This document shows, one piece after another, positions 1 to 7,633 of a DNA stretch of 64,000 bases. Positions within the stretch are counted from its first letter, which is position 1; each line of letters starts with the position of its first letter. The position numbers and the translations under genes are program-made. The stretch lies in NCBI RefSeq assembly GCF_045277565.1, contig NZ_CP123584.1, forward strand, positions 3,038,001 through 3,102,000, given 5' to 3'. This DNA is from Aliisedimentitalea scapharcae. GTDB taxonomy: Bacteria; Pseudomonadota; Alphaproteobacteria; Rhodobacterales; Rhodobacteraceae. Below the pieces are notes generated by a model. That model saw only the letters and a list, made by a program, of their open reading frames with translations. It searched no databases and was not told the DNA's origin.

Positions 1-1
1 G

Positions 2-1693
2 TTTGACATTTCCGACACCATTGGGCGCGCCGTTCCGGCCCGCCGTCCCACCGATTTCCCGGCCGCCTGGGTGGCCCGAGGGCGGCAATTGAATGACCTG
101 CTGCTCACGGTGCTGGCCGGGCGCAAATACATTCTGCCCCGCCCTCTGTGGCGCAGCTTTCTGAACGAAATTTCGCTGGACGGTCCGGCCATCGACGCCG
201 GCGCGCTGCGCGTGGTGAGCGATCATTTCGCTGACATCAACGCCGATCTGATCGCGGACCACCCGACGCTCGCTCCCTCTGTGTTTGCGGCTGACCCGGG
301 CGCGGATCCCTGGACCGAATGTGATCCCGGCATGGGGTATCGGGCCTCGCAGTATCTGCTGGCGTTTCTGTTTCGCATCCAAAAGGCCACTCGCGAGGAA
401 CGCAAGACCAAGGGCGCTGATCTGGCCAGGATGCAGCCTCCCATCCGCGCTGAGAAATCGGCTCAACCGGCCCCACCCCCGCCGGAAAGACACCGCGCCC
501 CCAACACCCTGTCGCCAGCCGCCCAAAAGATCCTGCCGCCTTTGGCCGTCAAGAATTTCGAGATGCTGCAAACTTCGTCGTTCAAACCGCACAACAAACT
601 GGGCGCTGTGAACGAAGAAGAACTGGCCGCCGCCTATGACGCCGTGCCGATGCGCACCCTGCCCGACGGGCACAGCGGCAATGTCATTGTCGGCTGCATG
701 AAAAACGAAGCCCCCTATATCGTCGAATGGATCGCCTATCACCGGGCCATGGGCGTCGACAATTTCCTGATCTACACCAATGACTGCACGGACGGCACCA
801 GCGAAATTCTGGACCGCCTGCAGGACATGGGCATCCTGCAACATCGCAACAACGACAATTGGAAGGGCAATTCGCCCCAGCAATACGCGCTCAATCAGGC
901 GCTCAAGGAACCGGTGATCAAAAACGCCGACTGGATCATCCATATCGACGTGGATGAATTCATGAACGTGCGCTGCGGCAATGGCACGCTTCAGGATTTC
1001 TTTGATGCGGTGCCCGACGCCACCAATGTGGCGATGACCTGGCGGCTGTTCGGCCACAATGGCGTCACCCGGCTGGCGGACGAATTTGTCATCGACCAAT
1101 TCGACACCTGCGCCCCAAAGTTCTGCCCCAAACCGCATACAGTCTGGGGGTTCAAGACCATGTTCCGCAATATCGGTGCCTATGAAAAGATCAGCTGCCA
1201 CCGCCCCAACAAGCTGGACCAAGGGTTCAAGAACAAGGTGAAATGGGTCAACGGATCCGGGCGCGACATGACCGGGGAAGCCGCAGAAAACGGCTGGCGC
1301 AGTTCCAAGAAATCCATTGGCTATGATTTGCTGCAACTGAACCACTATGCCCTGCGCAGTGCCGAAAGTTTCCTGATCAAACGCCAACGCGGTCGCGCGC
1401 TGCATGTGGATCGTTCGATCGGGATCAATTACTGGATCCGCATGGATTGGTCGGACTGGCGCGACATCACCATCAAACGCAACCTGCCGCGCCTGCGGGC
1501 CGAATATGATCGGTTGATGGCCGATGATCAGCTGCGGTATTGGCACAACAAGGGCCTGGCCTGGCACCGGAGCAAAGCCGATGAGCTGCACGGGATGGAG
1601 GAATTCCGCGAGCTGTACGAACAGGCGCTCAAAATCGACCTGACCGAAACCGAACGTGTGGCCTACGCGCTCGCGCTTGACCTGGAGAGCTGA
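2..1693 (+). CDS. Glycosyltransferase, DVDEF family (5' truncated by window edge)
   Basis: Probable inverting glycosyltransferase of the GT-A fold (Glyco_tranf_2_4 type), transferring a sugar to a surface glycan or protein. The frame is open to the left edge and a GTG at 71 lies inside coding-like sequence, so the true start is probably upstream of the window. About 200 N-terminal residues plus a Pro-rich linker (around base 460-510) precede the catalytic domain, which opens with GCMKNEAPYIVEW. The metal-binding acidic motif IDVDEF sits at about 944-961. A C-terminal signature, LNHY...ESF..K..RGR..H.D, is shared with the gene at 2409. An FkbM methyltransferase follows 3 bases later, so the three genes look cotranscribed. 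Acceptor and donor cannot be told from sequence. Confidence 0.85.
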   Translation, partial: FDISDTIGRAVPARRPTDFPAAWVARGRQLNDLLLTVLAGRKYILPRPLWRSFLNEISLDGPAIDAGALRVVSDHFADINADLIADHPTLAPSVFAADPGADPWTECDPGMGYRASQYLLAFLFRIQKATREERKTKGADLARMQPPIRAEKSAQPAPPPPERHRAPNTLSPAAQKILPPLAVKNFEMLQTSSFKPHNKLGAVNEEELAAAYDAVPMRTLPDGHSGNVIVGCMKNEAPYIVEWIAYHRAMGVDNFLIYTNDCTDGTSEILDRLQDMGILQHRNNDNWKGNSPQQYALNQALKEPVIKNADWIIHIDVDEFMNVRCGNGTLQDFFDAVPDATNVAMTWRLFGHNGVTRLADEFVIDQFDTCAPKFCPKPHTVWGFKTMFRNIGAYEKISCHRPNKLDQGFKNKVKWVNGSGRDMTGEAAENGWRSSKKSIGYDLLQLNHYALRSAESFLIKRQRGRALHVDRSIGINYWIRMDWSDWRDITIKRNLPRLRAEYDRLMADDQLRYWHNKGLAWHRSKADELHGMEEFRELYEQALKIDLTETERVAYALALDLES

Positions 1694-1696
1694 CTT

Positions 1697-2404
1697 TTGC
1701 CTGACACCAGCACCAAGACCCCCACTTTTCGTGACAAATCCTATATCGAATCCCGGGGCATTCGCTTTCCCAAAGACGGGGTGTTCATCACCGGCCGGAT
1801 CCGCGGGTCGCTCCGGTCTGGCGAATATGAGGCCAAAGAGGCAGCCGCCGTGCTCAAGGCCGTGCAGGACGGTGATACCGTCATGGAGCTGGGGGCCGGC
1901 GTCGGCTTTATTTCGTCCCTGGTTGCCATCCACAAAAACGTCAAGGCAGTCCACGCCTTTGAGGCAAACCCGCAGCTGATCCCCTATATCAAAAGCGTCT
2001 ATGCTGAAAACAACATCACCAACGCCCATATCCACAATGCCATTCTGGGGCCGGAAAAAGGCACGGCGACCTTTTTTGTGCGCCAGAACTTCCTGTCCTC
2101 CTCCCTGACGCGAGAGGACGCCGACGGCGTGATCGCCGAAGAAACCATTGAAATCCGCGAAACCCGGGCGACCTCACAGGAGATCCGCCCCGATGTGTTG
2201 ATCTGCGACATCGAAGGGGCCGAACAATTTGTCATTCCGGATATGGACCTGTCCAGCGTCCGGGTCGCAATTCTGGAACTGCATCCCCAATGGATCGGGT
2301 CAAAAGGTGTGGCAGCGGTCTTTCAGACAATGATGGCGGCCGGGCTGGTGTATTTCCCGAAATGGTCACACGCCAAGGTCGTAGTATTTAGAAGAGATTG
2401 GTAA
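1697..2404 (+). CDS. FkbM family methyltransferase
   Basis: S-adenosylmethionine-dependent methyltransferase of the FkbM type, a family that often O-methylates sugars. Length is 235 aa. The SAM-binding motif I region reads VMELGAGVGF (about residue 55-65) and the FkbM-typical acidic motif CDIEGAE lies near residue 170. The start is TTG, 3 bases after the upstream stop, with GGAGAG inside the end of the preceding gene as a plausible ribosome site. It lies between two related glycosyltransferases, which suggests it modifies the same glycan. The last codons are unusually AT-rich for the region and include tandem AGA-AGA; this purine-rich end may serve as ribosome site for the GTG of the next gene. 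Confidence 0.85.
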   Translation: MPDTSTKTPTFRDKSYIESRGIRFPKDGVFITGRIRGSLRSGEYEAKEAAAVLKAVQDGDTVMELGAGVGFISSLVAIHKNVKAVHAFEANPQLIPYIKSVYAENNITNAHIHNAILGPEKGTATFFVRQNFLSSSLTREDADGVIAEETIEIRETRATSQEIRPDVLICDIEGAEQFVIPDMDLSSVRVAILELHPQWIGSKGVAAVFQTMMAAGLVYFPKWSHAKVVVFRRDW

Positions 2405-2408
2405 GCCC

Positions 2409-3461
2409 GTGAACATCCTTGCCGTTCTGACCGTACGCAACGAAGCGGCGTTCCTGCTGGAATGGCTGGCGCATCATCAGGCCGTCGGGTTCACGAATTT
2501 CCTGGTGTTTTCAAATGATTGCCAGGATGGCACCGATGTGATGCTGGACCAATTGCAAAGCCTGGGTCATCTGACCCATGTGCGCAATGACGGTCCCTAT
2601 GAACAGGGCGGCATCCAGTTCACCGCGCTGAAACGGGCCTCTCGGATGAAACCGGTGAAACACGCCGACTGGATCCTGCCGCTGGACGTGGATGAATTCG
2701 TCAATATCCATACAGGTGACGGCACCGTCCAGGCGCTGCTGGCGGCCCTTCCGGATGCGGATGCGATCACGTTGACCTGGCGATTGTTCGGCAATGCGGA
2801 TGTGCTGCGCTTTGTGGATCGCCCCATCACCGCGCAATTCACCAAATGCGCCCCCGAGATCCTGTATTGGCCGTGGCGGGCGGCGATGTTCAAGACGCTG
2901 TATCGCAATGATGGAACCTATGGCAAACTGGGCGTGCACCGGCCCCGATCACCGGATCAGGACCGTCTGGAAACCTGTCGCTGGTTCGACTGCGCCGGGC
3001 GCGAACTGGACCAGCAATTCCGCACCAAACGGATCTTCTCCAACTATGGCCGCCCCAATTTTGACCTCGCCCAACTGAACCACTACCCGCTGGGATCAAT
3101 GGAAAGTTACGTGCTCAAGGCCGATCGCGGGCGGGCGGTGCATTCGGACCATCTGCTGGATGTGGATTATTGGGTCGAACGCAATTTCAACGGCGATACC
3201 GACACCAGCATCACCCGCTACGACGATGCCCGTCGCGCAGGTGTTGCTCAGCTGATGTCCGACCCGGAGCTGTCCCGCCTGCACACCGCAGCCGTGGCCT
3301 GGCGCCAGGCCCGGTTTCTGGCGCTGATGGAGCAGGAACCCTATCGCGCCCTGTTTGCCCGATTGATGATGACCCCCCCGTCGCGGCCCATCAATGCAGC
3401 CACGGCCCAGACCCTGACCGGTTTTGCCAACCTGGGACGGCGCAAGGCCAACAACAGCTGA
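2409..3461 (+). CDS. Glycosyltransferase family 2-like protein (DVDEF type)
   Basis: Predicted glycosyltransferase of 350 aa, paralogous to the gene ending at 1693. It begins with LAVLTVRNEAAFLLEW, the nucleotide-sugar binding start of the GT-A fold, carries LDVDEF near residue 95, and ends with the LNHYPLGSMESY..K..RGR..H.D block seen in its neighbour. It lacks the 200-residue N-terminal extension of the first gene. The start is GTG, 4 bases after the FkbM stop. The trio GT-FkbM-GT is likely one unit making or decorating a surface polysaccharide. The substrate is unknown. Confidence 0.87.
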   Translation: MNILAVLTVRNEAAFLLEWLAHHQAVGFTNFLVFSNDCQDGTDVMLDQLQSLGHLTHVRNDGPYEQGGIQFTALKRASRMKPVKHADWILPLDVDEFVNIHTGDGTVQALLAALPDADAITLTWRLFGNADVLRFVDRPITAQFTKCAPEILYWPWRAAMFKTLYRNDGTYGKLGVHRPRSPDQDRLETCRWFDCAGRELDQQFRTKRIFSNYGRPNFDLAQLNHYPLGSMESYVLKADRGRAVHSDHLLDVDYWVERNFNGDTDTSITRYDDARRAGVAQLMSDPELSRLHTAAVAWRQARFLALMEQEPYRALFARLMMTPPSRPINAATAQTLTGFANLGRRKANNS

Positions 3462-3952
3462 TCCGCGGCCGTTACCGCGCCTGATATCTCCCGCCTGATG
3501 TGTCCCACCTGATGTATCCCGCACCAAAATGCTCCTGATCGATGGGCTCCCGCCCGCCCGGCCTGCATCACAGATGCCGGCCGGGCCGTTGGGCGTGGCA
3601 TCGCACAGGCCAGCCTGCGCGATGCGGGCGCATCACCAGAGGCCGGCCCGACCCCAGAGACACGCCGGGGCAGCATCTGTTCGGCGATCTTTTACAACAC
3701 TCTGATCGGCGATCCATTCGGGGGCAGCAGTCCGATACGCCCCCGCCCCGGTTCCTCTATCGGTCCCTCCACCGTCCTTTCCCCTGGCCGATGTCGCTGC
3801 CCCCTCCCCTTGCCCGTGTCGCTTGCCCATGTTGCTGCCGGTAAAAGCCCGAAACCGGAACCATTTCTTTCCCATTTTGGCCTCATTCTGGATTTAGATC
3901 TGATCCCAGCAACCAGCCCGTCCAGTGGTTGGAGCCTTTGAGGATTGAAACG
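3462..3952 (+). other. Stretch of about 490 bases without a convincing gene
   Basis: No ORF here has convincing protein features. It holds a three-copy 14-base direct repeat at 3480-3521 and GC-rich sequence with scattered TGTCGCT words around 3790-3840. The last 110 bases become more AT-rich and probably contain the promoter of the gene starting at 3953. A decayed gene cannot be excluded. Confidence 0.5.
3480..3521 (+). repeat. Three tandem 14-base direct repeats
   Basis: Three adjacent 14-base units start at 3480, 3494 and 3508, all of the form CCTGATRTSTCCCR with one to three differences between copies. They begin 18 bases after the stop of the glycosyltransferase gene. They are not obviously a terminator. 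Confidence 0.7.
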
Positions 3953-4912
3953 ATGCAGGATGGATTGAACGCCTTGGATGAATCGCTTGCCGACCTGAGT
4001 GTCAGCGAGTGGAAAGCCCGTATGGCGGAGCTTGCCGAAGAACACGGCATGTTTCAATCTTTGGGCGACAAGCATTTTGCCAGCTTCATTGACCAGAACA
4101 ACACGCTGCTCGTGACCTTTGAAACGGTCCAGGGAATCCGCAATCTGTCGGAGCTGGCCCAGCCATTGGGGTTTGATCTGGTCAAGACCAGAGGCTGGTC
4201 CCATCTGTGTTTCGTATCGGACGGCGATACCTGGTTTCGGGACAATCGGATCTATGGCTTTTTTGACCAGCTGATCGACGATGGCTTCTTTGAAGACTTT
4301 GACAATGTTGTGTTTTATGGAGCTGGCCCCTGTGGCTATGCTGCGGCCGCGTTTTCCGTGGCCGCCCCCGGTGCCACGGTTGTTGCCATTCAGCCCCAGG
4401 CCACGCTGGACCCGCGCATGACCGAATGGGATGACCGGTTCATCGAAATGCGCCGCACCGATTTCACCAGCCGGTTCGGCTATGCCCCCGACATGCTGGA
4501 CGCGGCGGACCGGGCCTTTATCCTGTATGATCCGCGCCAGGATCTGGACGCGATGCATTCGGCCCTGTTTGACCGCCCCAACGTCGAACGCCTGCGCATG
4601 CCCAACATGGGCGCGACCCTCCAGACCCGGTTGATCGACATGCAGATCCTTTATCGGGTGTTGTCGCTTGCAGGGTCGGGGCGGCTGACCCGCACGGCCT
4701 TTTACAAATTATATCGCACCCGTCGTGACAATCTGGACTATCTGCGCGGGCTGATGTCGGTGCTGGACGGCAATGAACGCCCCTATCTGAACATGTTGCT
4801 GTGTCGCAATGTGACCTCGCGCATGCGGGCGCGCCGGTTCCGTCGTCGCCTGGTCGAGCTGACCCAACAGGCAGAGGCAGGTGATTTCACCCCACCGCCT
4901 CAAGTCAGCTGA
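3953..4912 (+). CDS. Conserved protein of unknown function
   Basis: A 319-aa soluble protein without a motif I can assign. ATG at 3953 is preferred to the in-frame TTG at 3929 because TTTGAGGA lies about 10 bases upstream of the ATG. The middle part contains a FYGAGPCGYAAAAF segment (about residue 120) that looks like a glycine-rich turn after a beta strand, followed by VVAIQPQ. I recall similar rhodobacteral proteins being labelled 'phosphoadenosine phosphosulfate reductase', but I see no PAPS-reductase signature or paired cysteines, so I do not adopt that name. The C-terminus is rich in Arg. It is convergent with the SRPBCC gene that follows. Confidence 0.75.
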   Translation: MQDGLNALDESLADLSVSEWKARMAELAEEHGMFQSLGDKHFASFIDQNNTLLVTFETVQGIRNLSELAQPLGFDLVKTRGWSHLCFVSDGDTWFRDNRIYGFFDQLIDDGFFEDFDNVVFYGAGPCGYAAAAFSVAAPGATVVAIQPQATLDPRMTEWDDRFIEMRRTDFTSRFGYAPDMLDAADRAFILYDPRQDLDAMHSALFDRPNVERLRMPNMGATLQTRLIDMQILYRVLSLAGSGRLTRTAFYKLYRTRRDNLDYLRGLMSVLDGNERPYLNMLLCRNVTSRMRARRFRRRLVELTQQAEAGDFTPPPQVS

Positions 4913-4960
4913 CCACAGAGAGAGACGCCATCACAGCCCTCTGGAGATCGCCGGAGAGTC

Positions 4961-5398
4961 TCAGCCGGTCTGGAGCAGCCTGAGACGGACATGGTGACGC
5001 CAGCGATAGATGACCCACGCCCAGGCTGCGACCAAAGGCGTCGACCACCCTGCGTCAATCTCGATCCGATCCAGCAATCGGGACCCCAAGGGATCTGGAT
5101 GCACCTGGAGACTGTGAACCAGCCGGTGCACCCCAAAACCATCCTCGTCAGATGTCATGCAGCGTGTTTTGGGATCACAGGACACCACCCGCATGCGATA
5201 GGGCATCCGGGGGAAAATCCCGAATACGGAAATCGCCACGTCGATGACCTGCCCGGCCTGCACCGGCCCCGACGGCAGATGATCGAACTGAACCCAGGGT
5301 TTGGTCACCGCATCCAGCGTGTCCAGATCCGTCACCAGCGCAAACAGGCGGTCGGGATCAACCGGATATCTGTGTTCGAATGTCAGGGTCCTGGGCAT
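4961..5398 (-). CDS. SRPBCC family protein
   Basis: A 145-aa protein resembling the START/polyketide cyclase-like helix-grip fold: it begins TFEHRYPVDPDRLFALVTDLD, the typical strand-helix opening, then has alternating strands and a C-terminal helix (LVAAWAWVIYRWRHH). Such proteins bind hydrophobic ligands; the ligand is unknown. The open frame extends to 5608, but upstream sequence consists of translated 21-base repeats and low-complexity FAPG peptide, so the start at 5398 is far more likely. Divergent from pyrC, sharing the 190-base intergenic region with the repeats. Confidence 0.7.
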   Translation of the reverse strand: MPRTLTFEHRYPVDPDRLFALVTDLDTLDAVTKPWVQFDHLPSGPVQAGQVIDVAISVFGIFPRMPYRMRVVSCDPKTRCMTSDEDGFGVHRLVHSLQVHPDPLGSRLLDRIEIDAGWSTPLVAAWAWVIYRWRHHVRLRLLQTG

Positions 5399-5468
5399 GT
5401 TTTTCCTCGCCCTTGCAACCTGCCCTCTCGATCCGCCGGACGAAACCGCGCATTTTGCCTCGCCCGAT

Positions 5469-5531
5469 GCAAAACTTGCCGTGCCGGGGGCAAAATTTTC
5501 CCGGCCGGGGGCAAAATTTGCCGGGCAGGAG
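5469..5531 (+). repeat. Three tandem 21-base direct repeats upstream of pyrC
   Basis: Units begin at 5469, 5490 and 5511, each opening with GCAAAAYTT and continuing with a GC-rich half ending in GGGG in the first two copies. The period is exactly 21 bases, two turns of DNA, which places each AT core on the same face. An inverted core, ATTTTGC, lies at 5452-5458. The array sits between the divergent SRPBCC gene and pyrC, about 60 bases before the pyrC start, where an operator could be. Confidence 0.75.
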
Positions 5532-5589
5532 ACCGCCGGGGCCCGCATCCCCTCTTTTCCGGCAGCACGGTCCATGCTAGGGGCAGCGC

Positions 5590-6633
5590 ATGACCCAGAC
5601 CCTGACAATCCGCCGCCCCGACGACTGGCATCTGCACTTGCGCGATGGCGCGATGTTGCAGGCCGTTCTGCCCGAAACCGCCCGCCATTTCGGGCGCGCC
5701 ATCATCATGCCGAACCTGGTGCCCCCCGTGGTCACCGGCGCGGATGCGAGCGCGTACCGTGACCGCATCCTGGCGGCGCTGCCTGACACCATGCAGTTCG
5801 AACCGCTGATGACGCTGTATCTGACCGAAAACACAGACCCGGCGGATGTGGCCGCAGCCCATGCCAGCGGGCTGATCAAGGCGGTCAAGCTGTACCCGGC
5901 CGGGGCCACCACCAATTCATCCTCGGGCGTGGCCAATTTCGACAAGGTCCGCGGCGTTCTGGAAACCATGGCCGAAATCGGTCTGCCCCTGTGCGTGCAT
6001 GGCGAAGTCACCGACGCCGAGATCGATATCTTTGACCGCGAAGCCGTGTTCATCGACCGCATTCTGGATCCACTGCGCCGTGCCACCCCGGGTCTGCGCG
6101 TGGTCATGGAACATATCACCACAGCCAACGGTGTGGACTATGTGAAATCCAACGCCGCCGATCTGGGCGCGACCATCACCACGCACCACCTGATCATCAA
6201 CCGCAACCACATTCTGGTTGGCGGGATCAAACCACATTACTATTGCCTGCCCGTTGCCAAACGCGAAGAACACCGCCTGGCGTTGCGCGCCGCTGCCACC
6301 TCCGGGGACGCACGGTTTTTCCTGGGCACCGACTCGGCGCCGCACACGGATCCGAACAAGGAAAGCGCCTGTGGCTGCGCCGGCTGTTTCACCGCGACCA
6401 ACACCATGTCGTTGTTGGCACATGTGTTTGACGAAGACGGCGCACTGGATCAGCTCGAGGCGTTCGCATCGCTCAACGGTCCAGCCTTCTACGGCCTGCC
6501 AGTGAACCAAGGCACCCTGTCCCTGACCCGGACTGAACACCCGGTGCATGTGCCCGAAAAAATCGAAACGGGGGACGGCCCGGTCACTGTCTTTGACCCT
6601 GGCTTCCCTGTGCATTGGCACGTCACCGCCTGA
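5590..6633 (+). CDS. pyrC: Dihydroorotase
   Basis: Cyclises carbamoyl-aspartate to dihydroorotate, third step of de novo pyrimidine synthesis, in the cytoplasm. Length 347 aa matches class II (E. coli PyrC-like) enzymes. Visible metal-site features: DWHLHLRDG near the start (HxH), KLYPAGATT (carboxylated Lys region), later His ligands in VHGE and TTHHL, and the catalytic Asp in LGTDSAPH. ATG at 5590 has AGGGGCAGC just upstream. pyrE follows after 99 bases with two strong hairpins between them. Family assignment is secure. Confidence 0.97.
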   Translation: MTQTLTIRRPDDWHLHLRDGAMLQAVLPETARHFGRAIIMPNLVPPVVTGADASAYRDRILAALPDTMQFEPLMTLYLTENTDPADVAAAHASGLIKAVKLYPAGATTNSSSGVANFDKVRGVLETMAEIGLPLCVHGEVTDAEIDIFDREAVFIDRILDPLRRATPGLRVVMEHITTANGVDYVKSNAADLGATITTHHLIINRNHILVGGIKPHYYCLPVAKREEHRLALRAAATSGDARFFLGTDSAPHTDPNKESACGCAGCFTATNTMSLLAHVFDEDGALDQLEAFASLNGPAFYGLPVNQGTLSLTRTEHPVHVPEKIETGDGPVTVFDPGFPVHWHVTA

Positions 6634-6639
6634 CGGTGG

Positions 6640-6660
6640 AAAATTCTTGCAAAGAATTTT
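6640..6660 (+). repeat. Hairpin 1 between pyrC and pyrE
   Basis: Perfect 9-base AT-rich stem (6640-6648 with 6652-6660) and a 3-base loop, beginning seven bases after the pyrC stop. It is immediately followed by a second hairpin. The pair looks like a terminator/attenuator or a dispersed repeat element. Confidence 0.7.
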
Positions 6661-6661
6661 A

Positions 6662-6687
6662 CCAAGGCTTTTAGATAAAAGCCTTGG
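6662..6687 (+). terminator. Hairpin 2 between pyrC and pyrE
   Basis: Perfect 11-base stem CCAAGGCTTTT (6662-6672) with its complement at 6677-6687 and a 4-base loop. No U-run follows; the sequence continues with CCCCCG. It could act as a processing or partial termination site separating pyrC from pyrE. Confidence 0.55.
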
Positions 6688-6732
6688 CCCCCGACACCGG
6701 TCCACGCAAAGACCCGAGCAAAGGATAGCCCC

Positions 6733-7413
6733 ATGATCCCCTCCTCCTACCCGTCCCGCGAAGAAATCGCCCGCCTGTCCGCCCGGATGTTGCTGGAAAT
6801 CGGTGCCGTGAATTTCAACACGGACACGCCCTATATTCTGGCGTCGGGCCTGCCATCGCCCAGCTATATCGACTGCCGCAAGCTGATCTCCTATCCGCGC
6901 ATTCGCAGCACGCTGATGGATTTCATGACCGTCACCGTGATGCGCAATGCCGGGTTCGAGGCGTTTGACAATATCGCCGGTGGCGAAACTGCGGGCATCC
7001 CTTTTGCCGCCCTGGTTGCCGAACGCATGGCGCTGCCCATGACCTATGTGCGCAAGAAGCCCAAAGGATACGGCCGCAACGCCCGGATCGAGGGCGCAAT
7101 GAGCGAAGGCGAACGGGTGCTGCTGGTCGAAGATCTGACCACCGATGGCGGATCGAAACTGTCCTTTGTCGATGCGATCCGTGAAACCGGCGCCACCTGC
7201 GGACACACGGCGGTGATTTTCTATTACGACATCTTCCCTGAAACCACCAAGACCCTGGGCGACCATGGCGTCGAACTGCATTACTTGTGCACCTGGTGGG
7301 ATGTCCTGGCCGAAGCCCGCGCCCAAGCGGCATTCAGCGTTGACACGCTGGACGAGGTCGAAAAATTCCTGCGCGATCCCCGTGCCTGGCAGGACGCCAA
7401 CAAACCGGCCTGA
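6733..7413 (+). CDS. pyrE: Orotate phosphoribosyltransferase
   Basis: Joins orotate to PRPP to make orotidine 5'-phosphate, the fifth step of UMP synthesis. The 226-aa protein has the PRPP-binding loop VLLVEDLTTDGGSK (about residues 128-141) and the flexible catalytic-loop region YVRKKPKGYGRNARIEG, both typical of PyrE. It follows pyrC after paired hairpins, so expression may be partly uncoupled. The C-terminal part after residue 180 (FSVDTLDEVEKFL) resembles other alphaproteobacterial PyrE. AAAGGATAGCCCC precedes the ATG. Confidence 0.97.
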   Translation: MIPSSYPSREEIARLSARMLLEIGAVNFNTDTPYILASGLPSPSYIDCRKLISYPRIRSTLMDFMTVTVMRNAGFEAFDNIAGGETAGIPFAALVAERMALPMTYVRKKPKGYGRNARIEGAMSEGERVLLVEDLTTDGGSKLSFVDAIRETGATCGHTAVIFYYDIFPETTKTLGDHGVELHYLCTWWDVLAEARAQAAFSVDTLDEVEKFLRDPRAWQDANKPA

Positions 7414-7471
7414 CCCCAGCCGTTGACCTAACGGAAGCCTTTTCGCTCCGACCGGTCAAACCCGAACATCA

Positions 7472-7518
7472 CAACAAGATATTGACGCCAGACACCTTTG
7501 GGCGTCAATATCATGTTG
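7472..7518 (+). repeat. Long inverted repeat between pyrE and dnaB
   Basis: Arms of 18 bases (7472-7489 and 7501-7518) pair with a single mismatch; the inner 12 bases, GATATTGACGCC, are perfect. The loop is 11 bases. It lies 58 bases after pyrE and has no U-run. It may be a terminator for pyrE or a protein-binding palindrome in front of dnaB. Confidence 0.65.
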
Positions 7519-7633
7519 GACGGACGTTATTCACAGCCTGTCCCCAGAAAACATACAATTTGCCCGTGGCCCGTCGATTGAGCTAAGACAGCGGCCTATG
7601 CGGGATGGGTTAACGGGGGCAAAGAGAGCAGCA

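Noticed and set aside
3542..3844. 100-aa plus-strand frame in the gap after the glycosyltransferases
   Set aside because: Arg/Pro/His-rich sequence without domain features.
4961..5608. Longer SRPBCC start at 5608
   Set aside because: The extra 70 residues are translated repeats (FAPG) and overlap the pyrC start.
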